NCBI GenBank assembly: GCA_018402485.1 | Contig: JAGYIY010000001.1 | Coordinates: 900,001-964,000, forward strand | DNA from: Roseivirga sp. | GTDB taxonomy: Bacteria > Bacteroidota > Bacteroidia > Cytophagales > Cyclobacteriaceae | DNA length: 64,000 nt | Reading direction: 5' to 3' | Shown: positions 54,748 to 62,587 of the stretch, piece by piece | Layout of the letters: each line of letters starts with the position of its first letter | How positions within the stretch are numbered: the first letter of the stretch is position 1 | Translations under genes and position numbers: made by a program | The notes under the pieces: generated by a model | What the model saw: only the letters and a program-made list of their open reading frames with translations | What the model was told of the DNA's origin: nothing | The model's database searches: none

Positions 54748-55725
54748 TTAATCAGTACATGACTTTCCATCTAATTTAATTTGATTTTCTTTCGTTTGAA
54801 CCACCTTTAGAGATGGGAAGTTGGCTTGAATAATGGTGAGAACATCAGCTAGTGGTTTGCTGGTAATCACGGCATCTAGTTTACAATTGGCTATTCCTTC
54901 AGCCACATCAATATTTACCCAATAGGCTTTTTCTAGATCTTTCGCCACATCTTTTAATGCGGAACTTTCAAATACCAATTGTTTGGACCACCAAGCCGTA
55001 TAGTTTTTATTTTTTCTTTTTTCGCGGATCAAACGCTTCCCATCTTTAGATAATGCAGCTCTTTCTCCCGCTTTCACAACCTGTTTCGAAATTTTGGCAA
55101 CAGTGGATTCAAAACTCACTGTACCTTCCGTAACATTTAATTCAACTTGTTCTTCAGGATAGGCACTTAAATCAAAGCTAGTTCCAAGTACACTGACCTT
55201 ACTATTCGCCGTATGGATTTGAAAGGGTAAATCTTTATTCGACACCACATCGAAATTGGCAGCACCCAACAGCTGCACTTGGCGGTGTGTGTCTCCGAAA
55301 CCATCTGCAAAAGTAATGGTAGATGCTCTATTCAACTTGGCTGCAGAACCATCGGGTAAGATAATTTCTTTGATTTCTTGTTGCGTTTGGTGGGATGCTT
55401 GTATTTCATTAAACTCCACATTGGTAAGCGTATTGAGGAGCACATATCCTAACGTGGCAAATAGTACAAATGATGCCGCAATTTTTAACGGATAATAACC
55501 CTTTCTGTTTGTCGCTGGATGTGTTTTTGACTTCACCTTCTGCCATGCAGAAACGGTGTCAAACGCATGAGCATTTGTTTGCAGGGGTTCAGATAAGAAC
55601 ATAGCCAACATGTGACTTTCCACCTGAGCAGTAAAAGCCTCATCCTGAATTAGCTTTTGTTCAAATTCAGTTCTCTCTTTTTCGTCTAATTCCCCAGCCA
55701 AATACTTGGCTATCAAGTCCTCCAT
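54748..55725 (-). CDS. FecR-family anti-sigma factor
   Basis: 325 residues. N-terminal cytoplasmic region (EDLIAKYLAGELDEKERTEF), one TM helix (about 84-102), periplasmic FecR domain (IKEIILPDGSAAKLNRASTI; VSVLGTSFDLSAYPEEQVEL) and a C-terminal DUF4974-like region (VAKDLEKAYWVNIDV). Holds the sigma factor until an outer-membrane signal arrives. Starts 50 bp after the sigma gene. Confidence 0.92.
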   Translation of the reverse strand: MEDLIAKYLAGELDEKERTEFEQKLIQDEAFTAQVESHMLAMFLSEPLQTNAHAFDTVSAWQKVKSKTHPATNRKGYYPLKIAASFVLFATLGYVLLNTLTNVEFNEIQASHQTQQEIKEIILPDGSAAKLNRASTITFADGFGDTHRQVQLLGAANFDVVSNKDLPFQIHTANSKVSVLGTSFDLSAYPEEQVELNVTEGTVSFESTVAKISKQVVKAGERAALSKDGKRLIREKRKNKNYTAWWSKQLVFESSALKDVAKDLEKAYWVNIDVAEGIANCKLDAVITSKPLADVLTIIQANFPSLKVVQTKENQIKLDGKSCTD

Positions 55726-55775
55726 TGTTTTTAATCAAACCCTTGTGTATGTAACAACTTTACCCATATTCACCC

Positions 55776-56348
55776 TTATGTAAAGGGAGTTAAAAATAAG
55801 AAAACCATTAAATAATCGCTCAAGTGTTCCCTGAGTATTTTTAGGGCTTTCCCCATATGCACTTCAACGGTCTTTTTTGAAATGCCCAATTGATCTGCAA
55901 TTTCATGATATTTCAATCTTTCTTCCCGACTCATTTTAAATACGCGCTTACATTGTGGAGGAAGTTGCTCCATGGCTAGCTCTATTCTCTTTTGTATTTC
56001 AAAATCGGGCTGTAAGCTAATGGCCTCTCTTCTCAACTCTTCAATACGATTTTGCTTATAAGCCACGTGGCTCGCCACCACCTTTTTGTGCTTTAAAAAG
56101 TTGAGGGCAGTATTGTAAGCAGAGCGAAAAAGATAAGATTTGAATGTGATATCTGCCCGCATCATTTCACGCTTTTCCCAAAGGTTGACAAAGGTTGACT
56201 GAACAATCTCTTCGGAAGTATCTCGATCGCGAATCATTTTGAACACATACTTACAGGTTTGTTCGTAGTATGCTTCGAACAATTGTTCAAAAGCTTTTTC
56301 ATCTCCTTTCGAAAATGCATTCAGCAATTGGCTGTCGTTAGGTGTCAA
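55776..56348 (-). CDS. ECF sigma factor, FecI/Bacteroidota expansion type
   Basis: 190 residues: region 2 (KAFEQLFEAYYEQTCKYVFK, IVQSTFVNLWEKRE, FKSYLFRSAYNTALNFLKHK) and region 4 (KYHEIADQLGISKKTVEVHM). First gene of the sigma-FecR-STN operon. Likely released by the FecR product; targets probably include its own operon. A stretch of hydrophobic residues at the C-terminus (YLMVFLFLTPF) is unusual. Confidence 0.92.
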   Translation of the reverse strand: MTPNDSQLLNAFSKGDEKAFEQLFEAYYEQTCKYVFKMIRDRDTSEEIVQSTFVNLWEKREMMRADITFKSYLFRSAYNTALNFLKHKKVVASHVAYKQNRIEELRREAISLQPDFEIQKRIELAMEQLPPQCKRVFKMSREERLKYHEIADQLGISKKTVEVHMGKALKILREHLSDYLMVFLFLTPFT

Positions 56349-56549
56349 AATCTTTTTCTCTTTGGGTCGAATTTAGAAATATTTTATTTACCACCATGTC
56401 GTTCAGCCATCAAGAAGTATTTGACAAAGAATTTTTGAACCGGCTTTACCAAATCCTTCAGTCCTTTTAATACCTTTGAATTCGAATTTTTGTATAAAGA
56501 TTCACAATTAAAGAAGTAGTCGAAAGACAGTCATCAAGTCCCCATTGAA

Positions 56550-58361
56550 TTGAAAAATCACATAGCGGAAACCCTCACCAGCCGACAAAAAGCATTTCAA
56601 CAGCAAGCTGGATTGTTAAAAAAACGGAAAGAGCGTGTGGCTTTGTCAAGGGTATTCATCTTTATTGTTGCCCTCGTAGGTATCGTTTATGCCGTCAATG
56701 CTGGTGAAGGAAAAATAGCTGGCTTAGGTTTAGTCATTTTCCTTTTTGTTTACCTCATTTTATTGAAATGGCACAACCAACTCAAAAGCCAATTTTCCTT
56801 GCAAGAAATGATGGCAACCATCAATGCCGAAGAATTAAAGCGTCTTTCATTGGAGCTTAAAAATTTCGATGATGGGCATGAGTTTTTTAATGCCCAACAT
56901 CCCTACCACATTGATCTGGACATTTTTGGTAAACATTCCATTTTCCAACTTATGAACCGAACTTCTACGCATTATGGAAGGGTTTTATTGGCTAGGTGGC
57001 TTAGCACACACGCAAAAAAGGAAGAGATTAATCATAGGCAAGAAGCTGTTAAAGAACTTTCTGAAGCCATTGACTTTAGACAAAATTTTGAGGCCTTAGG
57101 GAGAAATCAAGGTAAGCAAGAACCAAAAGCCATTGAAGATTTGATGGCGTGGGCAAAAAGTGAAAAGCAATTCAAGAGTCTTTTAGTTTATAAAGTGTTG
57201 TTGTTGGTTATGCCAATGGGCATGCTGACTGCAGTGGTTCTGAGCTATTGGGAGATCATTCAAGTAGGCGTGCCTATTCTTTTGGGCTTCCTTCATTTTG
57301 CTCTTTTGGCAACGGTTTTTCAGCCAATTACGGCAGCACAAAAAGCTACCGAAAAGGGGCTTAAGTCGCTAAGCGCCTTGAAATGGCAAATGCAAAAAGT
57401 TGAAAAACAAACTTTTAAAAGTGCGCTTTTGAATGGCCTGCAAATGGATCTGAAACATGACACAGAAAGTGCCACGGAAGCCATTCGCAAGCTTGAAAGT
57501 ATCTTGCTCAATCTGCAGAACAGGAAGAATATGCTTTATATTATCTTCAATCTGCTACTTCTTACAGATTTCTATTGGTACTTGAAACTCGCCAAATGGC
57601 AAAGTCAGAATAGATTGACTTTGAAAAAATGGTTTGATATTATGGGCACTTTTGATGCTTTATGTAGTGTGGCCGGCTTTTCCTACCTCAACCCCGAATA
57701 CGCATACCCCAAAATCACATCCAAACCATATGTGTTAGATGCTGACCATTTGGGTCACCCGCTGATTGCTGAACATGAGCGAGTTACGAATGCATTTGAT
57801 TTTTCCGGTAAGGGAGCCATTTGTTTGATTACCGGATCAAATATGAGCGGGAAAAGTACATTTCTAAGAACGGTAGGGCTTAATGCGGTATTGGCTCTAA
57901 TGGGCGCACCCGTTTGTGCCAAATCATTAAAAATTAGCCCGCTAAAAGTCTTTACCAGCATGCGATCACAAGACGATTTAGAAGAAAGTGTTTCGTCTTT
58001 TTACGCTGAATTGAAACGACTGAAAAGCCTTATTCAACAAATGGATGATGAAATTCCTACTTTATTTATGATAGACGAGGTTTTAAAAGGTACCAATTCT
58101 GAGGATCGGCACAAAGGAGCGAAGGCATTGATGAAGCAGCTCCATCGAGCTCCATCTTTTGGTCTTTTGTCAACCCATGACATAGTGTTGAGCAAGATGA
58201 CCATTGAACTACCAAGCGTAAAAAATTTTAGCTTTAACAGCACCGTTACAGGTGATGAAATTGAATTTGATTACCGGCTGACTTCCGGTATCTGCAAGGG
58301 GTTCAACGCTTCTAAACTGATGCAGCTTATGGGGATTGAAATTACTGAGGATGAAGTTTGA
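56550..58361 (+). CDS. MutS-family ATPase with transmembrane helices
   Basis: 603 residues from TTG 56550. Two membrane helices near the N-terminus (about 33-50 and 55-73) and two more (about 212-230 and 233-256); helical lever-like region to about 400; MutS ATPase domain at the C-terminus: Walker A TGSNMSGKSTFLRTVG, MRSQDDLEESVSSFYAEL, Walker B LFMIDEVLKGTNSEDR, THD. No mismatch-binding domain I or F-x-E motif. Known Bacteroidota MutS-like proteins of this size have no assigned role. Canonical mutS is encoded 4 kb away. Confidence 0.85.
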   Translation: MKNHIAETLTSRQKAFQQQAGLLKKRKERVALSRVFIFIVALVGIVYAVNAGEGKIAGLGLVIFLFVYLILLKWHNQLKSQFSLQEMMATINAEELKRLSLELKNFDDGHEFFNAQHPYHIDLDIFGKHSIFQLMNRTSTHYGRVLLARWLSTHAKKEEINHRQEAVKELSEAIDFRQNFEALGRNQGKQEPKAIEDLMAWAKSEKQFKSLLVYKVLLLVMPMGMLTAVVLSYWEIIQVGVPILLGFLHFALLATVFQPITAAQKATEKGLKSLSALKWQMQKVEKQTFKSALLNGLQMDLKHDTESATEAIRKLESILLNLQNRKNMLYIIFNLLLLTDFYWYLKLAKWQSQNRLTLKKWFDIMGTFDALCSVAGFSYLNPEYAYPKITSKPYVLDADHLGHPLIAEHERVTNAFDFSGKGAICLITGSNMSGKSTFLRTVGLNAVLALMGAPVCAKSLKISPLKVFTSMRSQDDLEESVSSFYAELKRLKSLIQQMDDEIPTLFMIDEVLKGTNSEDRHKGAKALMKQLHRAPSFGLLSTHDIVLSKMTIELPSVKNFSFNSTVTGDEIEFDYRLTSGICKGFNASKLMQLMGIEITEDEV

Positions 58362-58442
58362 GGAACACTTTCACCACCATAATTCAGCCAAAGGCTGATG
58401 ATAATGAAAGATCTTATTATTTTTATATCTTAAAGAAAAGCT

Positions 58443-59579
58443 ATGGCGTTTGATGCGGACATTCAAATTGGAGTTCTAGGAGGTGGTCAATTGGGCAGAA
58501 TGATGATCCAGTCTGCATTGGATTTTAATGTGGATGTTCATGTGTTAGATCCTGATGCCTCAGCCCCTTGTCTTTCGGTAGCCAAGACTTTTACGCAAGG
58601 AAGCCTAACCGATTACGAAACGGTGATGCAATTTGGTGAAGACAAAGACCTTATTACCATTGAAATTGAAAATGTAAATACAGCAGCTCTGAAAGCTTTA
58701 CAGGCAGCTGGTAAGAAAGTTTTTCCTCAGCCTGAAATCATTGAATTGATTCAGAATAAGTACAAGCAAAAGTTGTTTTATCAGGCCCATAATATCCCTT
58801 CGGCGACCTTTTTTGAAATAAAAAATCTACACGATTTAAAGGCACATGAACATCGTTTGCCTTTTGTTCAAAAATTGGCTGAGGGAGGTTATGATGGCCG
58901 AGGTGTGCAAAGCATGAAAACTGCAGAAGATTTTAGCAAGGGTTTCGACGCTCCCTCTTTCATTGAATCTTTTGTGCCATTTGAAAAAGAATTGGCTGTG
59001 ATTGTAGCGCGCAATACTAACGGCGAAGTGCGTACTTTTCCGGTGGTAGAAATGGCTTTTCATCCAGAAAAAAATCTGGTTGAATATTTATTTTCCCCGG
59101 CTCAGGTGGATGAAATAACCGAGAGCAAAGCGCAAGAATTAGCAAAAAAAGTTATTAATTCATTAGATATGGTGGGCTTATTGGCTGTGGAAATGTTCTT
59201 AACCTCAGCTGGAGAAATTTTGGTGAATGAAGTAGCACCCCGGACGCACAACAGCGGACATCAAACCATCGAAGGAAACATCACTTCCCAGTTTGAGCAG
59301 CATTTACGTGCCATTTTGAATTGGCCATTGGGCAGTACAGATACACTGGTTCCTGCAGCTATGGTGAATGTGTTGGGAGAAGATGATTTTACAGGTCTTG
59401 CACGATATGAAGGAATGGATAAGGTTTTGAGTTTACCTGGCGTACACCCCCACTTGTATGGCAAAAAGATGACCAAGCCTTTTCGTAAAATGGGACATGT
59501 TACCATTACCGCGCATGATTTAGTAGAATTAAAAGAAAAGGTTAACTTCGTTCAAAAGCACTTAAAAGTAAAAGCATGA
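58443..59579 (+). CDS. purK: N5-carboxyaminoimidazole ribonucleotide synthase
   Basis: 378 residues, ATP-grasp enzyme of purine synthesis. N-terminal [16 protein letters not shown], central ATP-grasp with [35 protein letters not shown] near the C-terminus. Converts AIR to N5-CAIR with bicarbonate. Stop overlaps purE by 4 bp, so both products are made together. Confidence 0.96.
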   Translation: MAFDADIQIGVLGGGQLGRMMIQSALDFNVDVHVLDPDASAPCLSVAKTFTQGSLTDYETVMQFGEDKDLITIEIENVNTAALKALQAAGKKVFPQPEIIELIQNKYKQKLFYQAHNIPSATFFEIKNLHDLKAHEHRLPFVQKLAEGGYDGRGVQSMKTAEDFSKGFDAPSFIESFVPFEKELAVIVARNTNGEVRTFPVVEMAFHPEKNLVEYLFSPAQVDEITESKAQELAKKVINSLDMVGLLAVEMFLTSAGEILVNEVAPRTHNSGHQTIEGNITSQFEQHLRAILNWPLGSTDTLVPAAMVNVLGEDDFTGLARYEGMDKVLSLPGVHPHLYGKKMTKPFRKMGHVTITAHDLVELKEKVNFVQKHLKVKA

Positions 59580-60082
59580 GCAACGCTCCACAAATAGGAA
59601 TCATTATGGGCAGTCAATCGGATCTGCGTGTGATGAAAGAGGCTGCTGAAGTCTTAGAAAGTTTAAATGTATCTTTTGATTTGACAGTGGTTTCCGCACA
59701 CAGAACACCGGAGCGGCTTTTTGATTATGCCCATAATGCCCGAGTGAAAGGGTTGAAGGTAATTATTGCAGGAGCTGGAGGTGCCGCTCACCTGCCAGGA
59801 ATGGTGGCTTCGTTGACTACATTGCCTGTGATAGGTGTACCCATTAAGTCTAGTAATTCTATTGATGGATGGGACTCTGTCTTATCAATTTTACAAATGC
59901 CAGGGGGGGTTCCAGTGGCAACAGTGGCTTTGGATGGTGCTAAAAATGCAGGCATTTTAGCCGCCCAAATTATAGGAATTTCAGATAATCAGTTGGCTGA
60001 AAAGCTGCAAGTTTATAAAGAAAATCTCAAAGAAAAGGTGATACAAAGCGTAAAAGACTTAGCAAAAAATGGCTGGAAATAA
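59576..60082 (+). CDS. purE: N5-carboxyaminoimidazole ribonucleotide mutase
   Basis: 168 residues, class I Pur[20 protein letters not shown] at the start, [15 protein letters not shown] with the catalytic His, [17 protein letters not shown]. Moves the carboxyl from N5 to C4 of the imidazole. Directly coupled to purK by the ATGA overlap. Confidence 0.97.
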   Translation: MSNAPQIGIIMGSQSDLRVMKEAAEVLESLNVSFDLTVVSAHRTPERLFDYAHNARVKGLKVIIAGAGGAAHLPGMVASLTTLPVIGVPIKSSNSIDGWDSVLSILQMPGGVPVATVALDGAKNAGILAAQIIGISDNQLAEKLQVYKENLKEKVIQSVKDLAKNGWK

Positions 60083-60085
60083 AGC

Positions 60086-60340
60086 CTAAAACTCCAAATC
60101 TCTCTCTAAAGATTTGTACTGAAAGTCAAACCAATATTCATACTGACTGTACTCCAAAACCTCCTTTATGAAACCATCTTGGGTCTGAATATTTTGAAAG
60201 CTTGAACTGGCAAAGTTAGCTCTAATCTCTAAAGCTTGATCAAAGGGCAGCTGTGCAATTTCTACGTAGCCAACGCCCAAGTTGATATGTGGATGTACTT
60301 TTCCCATTTGCTCTACAAGTTTAACATTTTTGAACCGCAA
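60086..60340 (-). CDS. Hypothetical small protein
   Basis: 84 residues: MRFKNVKLVEQMGKVHP with LGVGYVEIAQLPFDQALEI and a tail YSQYEYWFDFQYKSLERD. No signal peptide or membrane helix. Composition is protein-like and the frame is well filled, but no family is recognised. Convergent with purE, 3 bp between stops. Confidence 0.55.
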   Translation of the reverse strand: MRFKNVKLVEQMGKVHPHINLGVGYVEIAQLPFDQALEIRANFASSSFQNIQTQDGFIKEVLEYSQYEYWFDFQYKSLERDLEF

Positions 60341-60464
60341 AACCCCTAGTAATCACTTTATGTTTTTATTAAGAAATCTTTTCACTTAGAAAAAGCTTGA
60401 GATATAAGGGCGCTGAAAAATTCTTTTTGCATAAAATATTATCTTGCCCATCAAACATACAGTT

Positions 60465-61376
60465 ATGTCAGAAAAACTTTGGGGCATTGATCTAGGAGGT
60501 ACAAAAATTGAAGGTATTGTTTTAGCTTCAAAGCATAAGACGGAAGTACTTGCTAGAAAGCGTATTGCCACAGAAGCTGAAAAAGGCTATGAACATGTAT
60601 TACATCGCATACAATCATTGATAGATTCATTGGCACAAGGGGTGGGCGAAAGGCCAAAGGTCATAGGCATAGGAACGCCTGGAGCGATTGATCCCTCCAC
60701 TGGGCTTTTAAAAAATAGCAATTCACAGTCCATCAATAAAAAACCCTTCAAAAAAGACTTAGAAGCTTTATTGGGTATTCCTATACTGATGGCAAATGAC
60801 GCCAATTGTTTTGCATTGGCTGAAACTAAAATGGGTATTGTTCCTGAAATTAACCCAGATGCTCAAGTGGTTTTTGGAGTGATTATGGGTACCGGATGTG
60901 GTGGAGGTATCGTCGTCAATGGGAAAGTGCTCAATGGAAAACATGGTATAGGTGGCGAATGGGGACATAATTTCTTAGATGCTTCAGGAGGCCCTTGCTA
61001 TTGTGGAAAGTCGGGCTGTACGGAGAAAATTATATCGGGAACTGGTCTGGAAAATTATTATGAAGAAACTGCAGGCACACGCAAACGCTTGCAAGAAATT
61101 ATTACTGCTGCCAGAGATCAAAGCGATCTGAATGCTGAGAAAACACTCGAGCGGTTGATCCATTTCTTTGGTTTAGGAATTTCAACCATCATTAATGTAG
61201 TTGATCCTGATGTAATTGTCTTGGGTGGAGGTGTAGGTAACATAGATGAGCTTTATACCTTAGGTGTAAAAGAAGCGGAAAAATACATTTTTAACCCCCG
61301 TTTAGAAACTCAGATTGTAAGACCCAAATTGGGAGATAGTGCTGGTGTTTTTGGCGCTGCATTTTTGGTGGCATAA
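60465..61376 (+). CDS. ROK-family sugar kinase
   Basis: 303 residues from ATG 60465 (MSEKLWGIDLGGTKIEG); the frame is open seven codons more. Phosphate-binding GIDLGGTKIEG, catalytic Asp in NDANCFALAE, GTGCGGGIVVNGK, and the Zn-binding Cys-x-Cys-x2-x-Cys motif PCYCGKSGCTEKIISG. Phosphorylates glucose, fructose or an acetylated hexosamine in the cytoplasm; substrate not resolved. Not a regulator: no HTH. Confidence 0.92.
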   Translation: MSEKLWGIDLGGTKIEGIVLASKHKTEVLARKRIATEAEKGYEHVLHRIQSLIDSLAQGVGERPKVIGIGTPGAIDPSTGLLKNSNSQSINKKPFKKDLEALLGIPILMANDANCFALAETKMGIVPEINPDAQVVFGVIMGTGCGGGIVVNGKVLNGKHGIGGEWGHNFLDASGGPCYCGKSGCTEKIISGTGLENYYEETAGTRKRLQEIITAARDQSDLNAEKTLERLIHFFGLGISTIINVVDPDVIVLGGGVGNIDELYTLGVKEAEKYIFNPRLETQIVRPKLGDSAGVFGAAFLVA

Positions 61377-61377
61377 T

Positions 61378-61415
61378 TAAAAAAACCGGCTTCTGGTTTG
61401 AAGCCGGCCTTTCTT
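61378..61415. terminator. Bidirectional terminator between ROK kinase and coiled-coil gene
   Basis: Stem CCGGCTTC/GAAGCCGG with a 6-nt loop, A run on the left, T-rich on the right. It serves the minus-strand gene best (seven T after the stem). Confidence 0.8.
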
Positions 61416-61423
61416 ATCTGATT

Positions 61424-62332
61424 TTAAGTGTTCTTCGAAATCACTAATCTTTTTGACCATTTCCAAAAAGCTTCATGGTCTATGATTTCTAGAATACTTT
61501 CAGTTTCATTTTTTCCACGAACGATTTGATAAGAGTCGGTTGGATGCTTGGAAACTAATTCTAAGGCTTTAGCTTCGATGCGAAGTTTATGCATTTCCCT
61601 GCGATCTACTTCCATAAAGTGTTGTCCTGGAGTCTCGGCTGTTAGATTGAGCTTCTTCCTAAAAATTCCAAGAAAACCACCTTCTTTTTGAACCAAGCCC
61701 TTATCCTTCAATTCATGGTAAGTTCCAATGGCTAAATAACTTTTATACAGCTTTTTATTCTCTGCCTGAATGTTTTTAAGCTGCTCATGCTGTGACTTCA
61801 TAAATACTTGTTGCGTATCTAACACCTGCTGTAAATCAGCTCTTTCAACTTGAATTTGCAGTAAGATGGCTTCTTTTTCTTCCAAAACTGTCTTCAGGCC
61901 ATTGAGCGCTGTTTCTTTTGCTTTCAACTGGGTGTTCAAATGATCAATGCGTTTTTCAAACAAACCCAACTTCAGTTCCGATTGCCGCTCGCGTTTTTGA
62001 AGCTCAGCCAAATCTTCTTTCGTACGTATGACCAAAGCATCAATTTGTTTTAAATTTAACCTTAACTTTTCATCGCGCTTTGTTTCATTCGTTTCATGAA
62101 TGGTGGTCATTAATTCTTCTCTCCGAACAATTTCATCCAGTTGACTTTCCACACTTTCAATCAATTGCAGCATATTATTCATGGCAATTTCTTTTTGAAA
62201 GACCATTTGCTCCTGTTTTGTCAAGCGTGCCTGTAAGTAATCTTTTTTTTTGTTGATCTGTGACATACTGATCCACATGCCCAAGGTGAGCGCTAACAAT
62301 AGCACACCACCAATTTTTAATGTTTGTTTCAT
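61424..62332 (-). CDS. Membrane-anchored coiled-coil protein
   Basis: 302 residues. One N-terminal TM helix (about 6-24), long coiled coil (about 30-205) with heptads rich in Glu/Lys/Leu, then a C-terminal polar domain (KGLVQKEGGFLGIFRKKLNL and later EVDRREMHKLRIEAKALELV, HPTDSYQIVRGKNE). Length and layout suit a periplasmic structural protein. The C-terminal stretch with SYQIV and EIIDHEAFWKWSKRLVI resembles Bacteroidota proteins of unknown function. No enzyme motif. Confidence 0.7.
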   Translation of the reverse strand: MKQTLKIGGVLLLALTLGMWISMSQINKKKDYLQARLTKQEQMVFQKEIAMNNMLQLIESVESQLDEIVRREELMTTIHETNETKRDEKLRLNLKQIDALVIRTKEDLAELQKRERQSELKLGLFEKRIDHLNTQLKAKETALNGLKTVLEEKEAILLQIQVERADLQQVLDTQQVFMKSQHEQLKNIQAENKKLYKSYLAIGTYHELKDKGLVQKEGGFLGIFRKKLNLTAETPGQHFMEVDRREMHKLRIEAKALELVSKHPTDSYQIVRGKNETESILEIIDHEAFWKWSKRLVISKNT

Positions 62333-62520
62333 TGTTATTCTGTTTTAATGATGGAAAAATAATTGTTCACCTCCGATACTTCGGAAGGGTGATGCTACTG
62401 AAAGAATAGGTTTTTTGGTGGTTGTAAAGGCCTGGATTTTTGGCATTCATTTGTATAACGATGGGCTTAGTTATTATTGCTTAATATTTTTTAATTTTCT
62501 AAAAAATTGTTCCTTTAATT

Positions 62521-62563
62521 CCTTAGGAAGCTAAGGGAGGCTTTCAATTAATGCTTATTTTTG
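62521..62563 (+). promoter_or_regulatory. mutS upstream region: inverted repeat and -7 box
   Basis: Within the 254-bp spacer (62333-62587), CCTTAGGAAGCTAAGG (62521-62536) is a 6-bp inverted repeat with 4-nt loop, and TATTTTTG (62556-62563) is a perfect TAnnTTTG, 24 nt before the mutS ATG. The repeat lies just above where a -33 box would be. The rest of the spacer is AT-rich with nothing else seen. Confidence 0.4.
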
Positions 62564-62587
62564 ACTTCTTCGAAAACTTAAGTTATC

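Noticed and set aside
53275-56550. A SusC/SusD-type polysaccharide locus near the FecI-FecR genes
   Set aside because: No SusD-like lipoprotein, no glycoside hydrolase and no full TonB barrel nearby.
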